Source: Bryoerythrophyllum caledonicum
Lineage: Eukaryota; Streptophyta; Bryopsida; Pottiales; Pottiaceae
Length of the DNA stretch: 64,000 nt
NCBI GenBank assembly: GCA_963971425.1
Contig: OZ020524.1
Location: 372,001-436,000 of the forward strand
Direction: 5' to 3'
Positions 55,132 to 64,000 of the stretch are shown here, one piece after another (the stretch's first letter is position 1; every line of letters starts with the position of its first letter). A program made the translations under genes and the position numbers. The notes beneath the pieces are model-generated. The model was given only the letters and a program-made list of their open reading frames with translations. It did not search any database and was not told the DNA's origin.

Positions 55132-55658
55132 GTAGAGGCACCCAATTCCGATCACTTAAGCCAGTTGGGGACTCAAATGACATTGTATGTCAAAAACATT
55201 TATGTAGGAAGATGCCGAATTAGGAATGAAACTCAACAAATATTTTTTTCAAATTTAATCTCAAAGATTTGTAATTGATATAGAATCTAGAAGCCCAAAA
55301 ACCACCGGAGCCCATAATCAAACTTTAGAGTAGGTGAGATTTGGTGCCCTCCTTTGCCTAATGCTAATAAGTGAGAGTGAATAAAAAGAGAGAAGACATG
55401 CCATGGATAACCAACTCATAGAGGTACCTTCTTTGACTTTCGAGGCAAGGCCACCAATGAGAGCTCAATCGAGGTGGAGCAACCCAAAATTGCACACTTC
55501 ATGACCCAATGCCAATAATGACTCGAGTTTTCAAATTTTGAGTTATTGGTTTTGGGTCGCTTCATGCACCATTTCATGCATTTACCAATTTCATGCACCA
55601 TTCCATGCATACTCTAGTCGTCAGAATTCGGTGGCCATCTAGAATTGGGCGTCTCTAC
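55132..55658. mobile_element. MITE-like repeat, copy 1
   Basis: Begins GTAGAGGCACCCAATTCCGA and ends with its inverted form (AATTGGGCGTCTCTAC); a full-length second copy lies at 61,801-62,324 in the same orientation. No coding capacity. Contains GGTTTTGGGTC and repeated CATGCACCAT words near the right end. Confidence 0.8.
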
Positions 55659-55746
55659 CTTAGTCACAACCAAAAAAAAAGTGGATGGAAACACAAACCA
55701 ATACATTTAATGCAAACTATGCATTTAGTGTAGTAACAAAATTGTA

Positions 55747-57075
55747 CAGTACCCTCACACAAGTATACGTACTTTTTGCTTTTGTACGTTTCCACACTAC
55801 ACTGCTGCCAACTTTGGCACCGTCATGAGGGCTAAAAATTTGTCAGCTTACCATGAAAGTTTTGGCACAAGATCACTTCTATGTTGAAAACATGTGTGCC
55901 AAATTTCAAGGCCAGAAGATTCATACAAAAAAAGATATCCAAGATTTACCAACATGGGGTAGTTGTAAGAAAAGTTTCACAGCTGCCAACTTTGACACCC
56001 TTCCAAGGATTGAAAGAATTTTTTTGCCCATGTAATTTTTATCATGAGACGACCTCTATGTTGATTATATGTGTGAAAAATTTCAAGTCCAAAAGATCCA
56101 CAAAATTAAAACTACATCAAAAGCTAGCAACATGTGTAGTTGTGAGAAACATTTCACTCCTAGCCAACTTTGACACACTCCCAAGGATTGGGTTTTTTGG
56201 TATTTTCCCATGAAATTTTTGACATGAGACTATCTCTATGTTGATTACATGCGTGCCAAATTTTAAGGCCAAAATATCTACATATCAAAAGATTTTTGAA
56301 ATCTACCAACATGTATAGTTGTGAGAAACATTTCACTGCTGCCAACTTTGACACCATCCTAAGGATTCAATTTTTTATTTTTTCCCATGATATTCTGGAC
56401 ATAAGACCATAACTATGTTGGTTATACATGTGCTTAATTTCAAGTCCAAAAGACCCACAAAAGAAAAGAAACAAATCTAAATCTACCAACATGTGTAGTT
56501 GTGAGAAACAATCAGCGAAACCATTTCACTATTGTCAACTTTGGCACCCTCCCTAGGTCGGAAAAATTGTTAATTGACCACAAAATTTTTGGCACAAGAT
56601 CACTTTCATGTTGATGACATGTGTGCCAAAATTCAAGGCCAGAAGATGAATACAAAAAACCATCTTCAAAATCTACCAAAATATGTAGCTACGAGAAACA
56701 ATTTTGAATATCCTTTTTTCTATTCATCATGTGGCCTTGGAATTTGGCACACTTATTATAAACATAGAGGTGGTCTCATGCTGAAAATTCCATGGGCTAA
56801 AAAAATTCTTTCAATACTTGGGAGGGTGTCAAAGTTGTTTAGCTGTGAATGGCTCACAACTACACATCTTGGTAGATTTTGAATATCTTTTTTTGTATTC
56901 ATCTTCTGGCCTTGAAATCTGGCACACATGTTGTCAACATAAAGGTGATCTTGTGCCAAAAATTTCATGGTAAAGTGACAATTTTTCAGCCCTTAGGAGG
57001 GTGCCAAAGTTGGCAGCAGTGTAGTGTGGAAACGTAAAAAATCAAAAAAGTACGTATACTCGTGTGAGGGTACTG
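55747..57075. mobile_element. Non-autonomous Tc1-like element with modular inverted ends
   Basis: Flanked by TA (55,745-55,746; 57,076-57,077). Ends CAGTACCCTCACAC..GTATACGTACTTTTT are inverted over several hundred bp. The motif CAACTTTG(A/G)CACC lies at about 55,808, 55,986, 56,164, 56,342 and 56,537 in one direction and at about 56,825 and 57,000 inverted, a period near 178 bp. No transposase remains. The modules match those in the inverted repeats of the 44-kb element, although the outermost bases differ. Confidence 0.85.
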
Positions 57076-57077
57076 TA

Positions 57078-57632
57078 CATTAATTGCCAACTACAACACT
57101 ATTAATCAAATTTTGTAAACAATACAATATAATTATTTTATTTATTGACATTTAGTATAAAATATTGATTGAATATGTACTATAGTAATTATGGCATAAG
57201 TACATTATATAGTCAAAATAGTGGAATATATTATATGGTAAACCTTACCATATAATATATATATATATATAACAAATGATATATCTATCTTTAGTATACA
57301 TGCTATATAGTATGTATATTACACTCAAACATATTTTATATCTAGTATAAAATAGATATGTATCTACTCTATAATATAAAAGATAAAACATAGATATCCA
57401 GTCAGTACCCAGACTTCCACTGTAATGACACGTGGCTATACCATGGAACTTGTTGGATATTGGGGCCATTGTCTAGGCTGATCCAAAGCTTGAACCCTAA
57501 TCCTTTGCTCTTCGTCAATGTAGCATTTTGATTTTAGTTGTGCGTGCACCCCTCTTTCTTTGTTGATTGCTCCACGCTTCAAAGGCAACCATGGTAAGCC
57601 CCCTATTGAACTCTCTTTCCTTGCTTTGCAAT
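57078..57632. other. AT-rich, then a possible promoter-like stretch
   Basis: 57,240-57,300 is an AT repeat. At 57,490-57,595 AACCCTAATCC is followed about 85 bp later by CAACCATGGTAAGCC, which looks like the start of a ribosomal-protein-type gene with a first exon of one codon. No downstream exon is found, so this is weak. Confidence 0.25.
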
Positions 57633-57660
57633 CACTACAAGAAAAAAATGGGGCTAAGTT
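57633..57660 (+). mobile_element. Possible CACTA-type transposon terminus
   Basis: CACTACAAGAAAAAAATGGG matches the usual CACTACAAGAAA start of plant CACTA elements. An inverted partner (..TTTCTTGTAGTG) was not found, so only one end, or a chance match, is present. Confidence 0.35.
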
Positions 57661-60600
57661 ACGTCCCATGTGTGGTTGATTACACTAGATTTTGATTGAA
57701 TTCAGACCCTCTAAATGTTGTTTAAGCGCCAACCCAGTCATCGATATCACGGTATGATGCCCTGTGGATAGTGGATACCGTTGGCATCGGAAACTTCAAT
57801 AAGAACTATTCATTCTCATTGCAAAGTGTAGGGACCACCATTATCCATGTGGCACCTTGAGCTCACTCACTTTTGTAGGCCCTGCTAATGTCCATGTCAC
57901 TTCATTTTATCCTTACCTCTCTACAATAACTTGGTAAGTAGTAAATGTGTGGATTTAGTAAATTTTTATACTCAGTAATATTTTTCGTTAAATTTTATTT
58001 AATGGAAATGAGTTATTCAGTCCAGGTATATTTTTGGACGTGTTAGTCAGATTGTGTCATGAATTAGACATATAATATGCTTGCAAATATTCACAACGAC
58101 TTATTTAAATACTTATCATAATAAATTAGTACCTTTAACGGGTCATAATGTAATAAAATAAATTTCACTGCATATGTAGGTGGTTAAATTTTAAGGCTAT
58201 AAAAAATACAATCAATACACACATTGTCCATGTACTTACAGACGTACATCCCTACATATGTGCATATGTGCATATATATACATATATACATACTTAGATA
58301 CATGCATACATACATATTTACCGTACATACTTACAAAACCATGCTAGTTATGCTATACTAATAATGGCCTATATTGCCATATATGGAAGTTCCTAAAATG
58401 TTTTAACAAAATTACGGGGTTCTCCCAAGCTATTTCATTGCCTTGTTTGGCGATTCTGCAGAGTCGGTAATCATGCAATCCCGAATTACAGCTTATCACC
58501 TCCAGTGCACAAATGCATTATTCCCTCACTAGGCAAATTGCCTTCTCTAAGGGGGTCCGCACGAGAAATACAATGAAAATGTCTTCCAAAACATATTGGA
58601 TCCAAACCGCACCTTCTATCTCGTTGTAAAGATGTAATATGAGCAAAAATCGTTGCCAAAGTTCTTACGTCCCTTCAACATTACCATGAGAAAAATGAAC
58701 TACGGCTTTTTTGAAGTAGGAAACCAACTTTTGGGCCTCTAATTCTAGGCTTAATTACTTTTTTTTTCTTCATGACCTCAATTCTTCTATGTGCATCCAA
58801 TCTTCTCATGAAGACCTCCATCACTCCTTCACCCCGCTTCTATCCACCTCTCCCATGAACGTCTCCACTAATCCATAAACTCCACCCTACCAAAAAACCA
58901 AAATACAATAAAAACATCTACTTGATAGTGAACCAAAGCACCGTAAGTCATCCATACATTTAATTAAAAACTTAATGAGAAAAACACAAGAACCAACAAC
59001 AACACCTACGCTACCATATAGACAACATGTCACTCTTCCTCAGAACTAAAACTCGTTGGGGTGTTGTCTTTTAAGGCATCTTCTAGCTTGGAACAAGACT
59101 GATTGGATGACGATGTTCCAGTGCTTGAGTCATCCCCTTCTGAGCTTCTGAAATTACTCAGGGTTAGTATATCCAAACCTATAAATGTGCAAACGAAAGG
59201 ATGGAAAGCACTGAGTAGAGCTCCTCATTTCTTGGTAAGGGGAGGAGAGGGACTTAGCTGCAGAACCTTGGTTTACGGGTAACAATAGTTGGTTTGCCCT
59301 ATTTGTGAGCTTAGATATGAGGTGTGGGAAGGCCTTGGAGAATAGTTAACATGTGTTGATTAGGCTCAGCTTTAGATCTACAATTGGAATGTTTGTGAAT
59401 GCTTGTGTCAGAGATCTCTAGCTGTATGAGACCTGAAGTGAGGGGCACTCGTATTGGAGCGGGGATCTTGCTCACTTAGCACGTTTATCCAACGAGGGAC
59501 CCGAGATCTTGAGTAGGCTTGTTTGGATCTATGACCTATCACAGAGCCTCTCTCCAAACACAAGCGCCTAGTACACAAGATTGAAAATACAACTCCTTTG
59601 GCGTCACTGCAAGGCAACAACAACATGCCATTGCAGGCTATATCTTGCCTTGCTTCTCTCTATAACATTACTATTCTCTACCACATTTTTTTCCTTGAGA
59701 CTTTGTTTTATAGACACATTGTACCTGATGTTAACCACACACATGCACTTAGATATGAAAGCACGTCAAAAGGGACTACTGCAGAAGCAAAGCACAGAGC
59801 ACGCCACTTGTCTAGGATCTAGATCTCAGCATTTGCAACAAACAAGAAAGACATAAGAGATGCCAAGTAGCAGATAAGCACTCACAGTAGCAATCCAAAG
59901 TTCCAAGTCTCGGCGTGGCCATTGCCCAACAAGCCACCGAGCTCATCAACCACAACTCAACATAAGCCTAACAAGCATATGCCAGCGCAGATCGACAACA
60001 ACTCCAATAACTCAGTATCTCCGGGCAACAAATTTGTATCCCAAGGCAACAACTAGCCTCCAAGCGACACCCCGCTACACGCACATGCTACCTCTTACTT
60101 CACTCTTCTACTCATCTCATGTTATCTTATTCTTTTGCTTGTTTTCTTACTAAGTTTAGAGCACACACAATGAGATTAGATCACACACATACCCAAGCTT
60201 TTGCTCTAAGTACCTTGTCCTCCAAGCTTAATCCACTCACCGCTAGCTTAGCTCACAGACAAGATTATGCTTTTCTCTCTAACACCATATTAGTTAAATT
60301 GAGACTTAACAGTCACAATTTCTAAAATTTCTAAATATAGTATGTATTTTATATTCATTAAATTGAGACATAACGGTAAAATGAGACTCCATTCATTGAA
60401 AAGACCCCACAAGCATAAAAAATGCATTGGTATAATGCATCTTCTATAATAAATTTAGCACTAGATTTTAGAAAAGGACAAATTTGACTGATAGTGAAAA
60501 ATTGGTCTAATCCAGTTACATGGTAAAAGTTCAATAAAGAGTTGAGTGTATATTTTTTTATCACAACAGATACAAAATATACCATGTAGAATTGTCAATC

Positions 60601-60880
60601 TCTAGTAGAATAATATTTCATAGTGACTTTCACACTACAAAGAAAATATTGCAAGTCAACAAATTCTCTATTGGAAGCACCAAATTTTTAACTCAATTTA
60701 GAAGAAAACTACCAAACAAAGAACTCATTGCTTTGGCTAATGCTATTATTGAATTTAAACCTTTATTTCATGTAAAGGCAAATCAATGCTAAAAAAGGTA
60801 CTCAATAAAAGCTTGCAAGACTCTTCTTAATGATTCCCACTTGATTTGTTGAAATCTTCATTTTTGAGATCAAAGTATTT
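57661..60880. other. No gene seen; possible LTR-like relic at 59,350-60,295
   Basis: Around 59,580-60,100 is a CA-rich stretch with CAAGGCAACAAC words. TCTAACACCATATTAGTTAAAT at about 60,280 resembles the primer-binding-site complement GCTCTGATACCATG.TTAAAT of minus-strand LTR elements. The similarity is weak and no coding domain is present. Confidence 0.25.
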
Positions 60881-61330
60881 CCCTTCACCCGAGATTTTCA
60901 AGATGTCATAATGGTGCTTATATCAATCAATTTCTCCAATTGCGTAGGATCCAACTTCCAAAATAATGCCTTCTTAGTCTCTCAACCTCGTATGGCAAAC
61001 TCATTGTCATTGGTGACAGGCCTCCAAAAACAAACCTCAATTGAGGTTGGGTATAGTAAATTACAATGCGGATCTCTTACATCTCAAGCAATCCAAAATA
61101 GGCAAGGATCATCATCCGGCGATCGTACAACAATAAAGTACCCGGCATACATGCCCCTTCCAACTCGAAAGGATGGATTTGGTCTATTGCGTCTTTGGCC
61201 AAAGAAAGGCGCATCCACATCATATCCCTCTTTTAAATCCCCATTGTCAAGAAAATGATCTTCAAGTACGAGCGACACCCTAGATGAGGGCCAAAATCCA
61301 TTTGTCAATTCACGCTCTACAATCATTGGT
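60881..61330 (-). pseudogene. Coding relic on minus strand, family not recognised
   Basis: Reads WPSSRVSLVLEDHFLDNGD, GYDVDAPFFGQRRNR, GRGMYAGYFIVVRS, PCLFWIA, then after a stop RDPHCNLLYPTSIEVCFWRP, NDNEFAIRG, KKALFWKLDPTQLEKLID. Two or three stops in otherwise one frame, some where tryptophan would fit. The sequence is protein-like and GC-richer than its flanks. I suspect a transposon-encoded protein but cannot name it. The plus-strand frame 60,911-61,258 is its shadow. Confidence 0.4.
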
Positions 61331-61800
61331 GTAGTGAGAGCCGTCTACACTACCTTCCAATAATGAGTGTATGGCTCATGTTTTTAACAAAATTGTACGG
61401 AGAGGTCTTCATTAGCCATTGTGTCCCAAAGATTGACAAAACCACCTATACCCTTACTAGTCTACACACCATTACCACCAAAATTGCATAATGTTTGGTC
61501 TCCACGAGGCCAATAAATAAATCTTCACCTGCGTTACAAAACAAGACACTTCATTTTAATCACCCAACTCTTGAGAATGATTCCAATTTCCTCAATGCTA
61601 TTATGACACTGAAAGAAGAAAGAAAATTTTATGAGTGTCTATTTCCAGGTGCGGCACACCATGCAACGGTTGACTTTGTAGATGCTGCAAAAGTCAATGT
61701 TTTAATTTAAGCCACATTTGGTCAACGAAATTCTAAAGGACAATCGACTATACATTAGCGCATTACAATCAGGAGGATGCAGAGGCAAGTGAGGTATAAG
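61331..61800. other. No feature seen
   Basis: Between the coding relic and the MITE. It may be more of the same decayed gene, but no convincing reading frame was found. Confidence 0.35.
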
Positions 61801-62324
61801 GTAGAGGCATCCAATTCCGATCACTTAAGCCAATTCGGGACTCAAATGACATTGTATGTCAAAAATATTTATGTAGAAGGATGCGGAATTAGTAATGAAA
61901 CTCAACATATATTTTTTCAAATTTAATCACAAAGATTTGGAATTGATATGGAATTTAAAAGCCCAAAAACCACTGGAGCCCATAATCAAACTCTAGAGTA
62001 AGTGAGATTTGGTGCCCTCCTTCACCCGATGCCAATAAGTGAGAGTGAGTAAAAAGAGAGAAGACATGCCATGGATAACCAACTCATGGAGGGTACCCAA
62101 TACCGATCGGCCTTGTTCGACTTTCGAGGCAATGCCACCAATGAGAGCTAAATTGAGGTGGAGCAACCCAAAATTGCACACTTCATGACCCAATGCCGAT
62201 AATGACTAGGGTTTTCAAATTTTGAGTTATTGGTTTTGGGTCACTTCATGTACCATTTCAAACATTTGCCATTTTCATGCACCATGCCATGCATACTCTA
62301 CTGATCGGAATTGGGTGCATCTAC
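61801..62324. mobile_element. MITE-like repeat, copy 2
   Basis: Ends GTAGAGGCATCCAATTCCGA and AATTGGGTGCATCTAC are inverted; extending them by TAAG/CTTA gives about 27-bp inverted repeats. The internal sequence aligns with copy 1 (55,132-55,658) end to end. It separates two minus-strand coding relics (62,495-62,325 and 61,330-60,881), as if inserted in the gene they came from. Confidence 0.85.
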
Positions 62325-62495
62325 CTTACCAAGTGTGTAGTGGCTACAGCCACGTGAGGTCTTCGGAACATTAGTAGAGCGACAATAACCAAGGGCCTCA
62401 ACAAACATTCTCCTCCAAGCAACCATTTCAATACTACCTTCTTCCCAACCGTTTTCAATGTGACGGTTCCATAATATTGACCAACAATGGACCAT
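62325..62495 (-). pseudogene. Coding relic on minus strand next to the MITE
   Basis: Reads MVHCWSILWNRHIENGWEEG, EMVAWRRMFVEALGYCRST and NVPKTSRGCSHYTLG, tryptophan-rich and protein-like. It may be the upstream part of the relic at 60,881-61,330. Family not recognised. Confidence 0.35.
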
Positions 62496-64000
62496 TAAAT
62501 TGAATGATCAATACGTAACCTCCCCCTTATTTAAACCCTTTGATGACATTAGTATGTCTATACGCAACATATACACCTTTTCTTAAAAGTGTTGGTCTGA
62601 TGCAGAATTCCTTTGATGGGTCATGAAAACTCACTCACACATACCACATGTAAATTGCCCACCTAAGAGCATCTCCACCCCTTGCGGGGAAACGCCCACA
62701 GCAAAGGGTGGAGATGACGATGGTGAGAGGAAACGGGAGGGGGTTCATGTCTCCCCCCCGCACCCCAGCAAACGAGGGCCTGCAGGCAGGCCCGACGCCA
62801 GCCCTGCCGCTGGCCGCAGCTGGCCAGGCGTTGACGCCGGCAGCTGGCCTGGCGCGGTTTAAATTTTTTGTTTTTTTTTGTTTTTTTAATTATTATTAAA
62901 AATACTAATATTCGTAATGTATATTCGCTCTTTTTTTTCCCTTTTTTTTTTTTTTTTTTGGTTTATATTTTCATATTTTTTAAATTATTTAACCTCCAAA
63001 GGACCACGACCAATTTTGCTCTAAAACCAGTCCAAAACTATCACTACCAAAAGAAGACATGAAAATCACATTTTCAAGTGAATTTCAGATTTTCAACCGT
63101 AAGATCTTTGAATAGACTTCATTATGAACATGCCTCTAAATTTTGGTTGCAATCCACCGCACAGATTGATAGATTTAGTGTTTGAAGTCAAAACAACGGT
63201 TCGTTTTCTTCCGTGCGCTGAGTAGAATAGTAGACTTTGACTTCACTTTGAAACAAATTTTTGCATTGTACAAGGCCTAAATCTTTTTCCATTGTCTTAA
63301 GCATGATGTTATTTCCCAACACACCAATTTTTAGAGGTAAAAATAAATGTAGCATATTCAAAACAAGTGAACAAGGTGTGGAGGTTCAAAAATTGCCATT
63401 TCAGGTTTTTTATTTATTTTTAACTACATATGTATTCAACTGATAATCCAAACGGTCAATATGAAGGTTTTCACCTCATATTGTTGTTGAAAAAATAAAA
63501 AGTAAAAATTATGAAGATCTCTACGTTTTATGTTGAAAAGATGAAGTCTTTTTCCCCCGTTGCCCGACAATGTGTGAAAATGTTCGACTTGGAATAAAAT
63601 GCCTTTTTACACTAAAGACAAGAATTTTTTACCCAAGTACGAAGGACATTTAATAACTGAACTAATATTGTCACATTAAAAACAAAATTGCCATCCAATA
63701 TACGATATACATGAAATCATACACTTTATATTTGAATTACTCAAAATCCATCGTGTTACAACCAAAAGTTTCTAGCCACTACTAATTATTATAGTTGAAA
63801 ATAATAGGTTTATGAATAATTCCTCAAACCATTAATTACCTCCGATTTATTTTGAAAATTAATTTTCTAGGCTTTTATACATAAGTTCAATAATTAGGAA
63901 CTACCGAGATGAAGTAACCAAAAATTTGTACAACTATCCATCCAACGTACATTTGAATTGCATAACATTGCAAAAACATTACCCCTGTGTAAACAATCCT
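62496..64000. other. AT-rich with one GC-rich patch; no gene
   Basis: 62,666-62,865 is a GC-rich patch with an inverted repeat (CATCTCCACCCC..GGGTGGAGATG at 62,671-62,717) and repeated GCTGGCC/GGCCAGC words. The CATCTCCACC word resembles ends of some plant MITEs. The rest of the stretch, to the window end, has T- and A-runs and no supported feature. Confidence 0.45.

Overview
The window is nuclear DNA of a streptophyte (land plant or charophyte-like alga) with a large, transposon-rich genome. The only host-type gene recognised is a plant plasma-membrane H+-ATPase on the minus strand (exons between 52,957 and 36,928). It has canonical GT/AG introns, and one of them is 10.5 kb and full of transposons. 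The background is AT-rich. No bacterial or organellar gene organisation is seen. The species cannot be fixed from the sequence.

Left third (3.1-21 kb): a Ty3/gypsy-type LTR retrotransposon on the minus strand. Its modules run Gag, two zinc knuckles, aspartic protease, DNA cytosine-5 methyltransferase, reverse transcriptase, RNase H, integrase and a C-terminal PHD finger. It is split by nested insertions whose borders can be placed to the base from 5-bp target duplications. A 2.6-kb TG..CA insertion (17,371-19,971) lies between Gag and the zinc knuckles. A gag-only element (8,648-16,031) lies in the protease, and a related gag-only element (10,169-14,015, opposite orientation) lies inside that one. 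Removing the insertions restores a single gag-protease frame. All seven stops inside the methyltransferase-pol frame are TAG. An older relic of the gag-only family sits at 22.5-25.3 kb.

Middle (26-53 kb): AT-rich DNA with relics, comprising a decayed Tc1/mariner transposase (33.5 kb), a 200-bp assembly gap, a LINE remnant with a 2A-like motif (39.4-42.7 kb) and a nearly intact Tc1/mariner element with 578-bp inverted repeats (44,042-46,819). From 36.9 kb to 53 kb these lie in or between H+-ATPase exons. The last quarter of the ATPase is not found in the window. Its first coding exon is preceded by a 363-bp tandem duplication containing the start codon.

Right part (53-64 kb): two copies of a 0.52-kb MITE-like repeat, a 1.33-kb non-autonomous Tc1-like element that shares ~180-bp terminal modules with the autonomous one, decayed coding relics on the minus strand near 61-62.5 kb, and otherwise AT-rich DNA without genes.

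The most interesting system is the retrotransposon that carries its own DNA methyltransferase and a PHD finger. It shares a 38-bp 3' non-coding block with the gag-only elements nested in it, which suggests an autonomous/non-autonomous pair.
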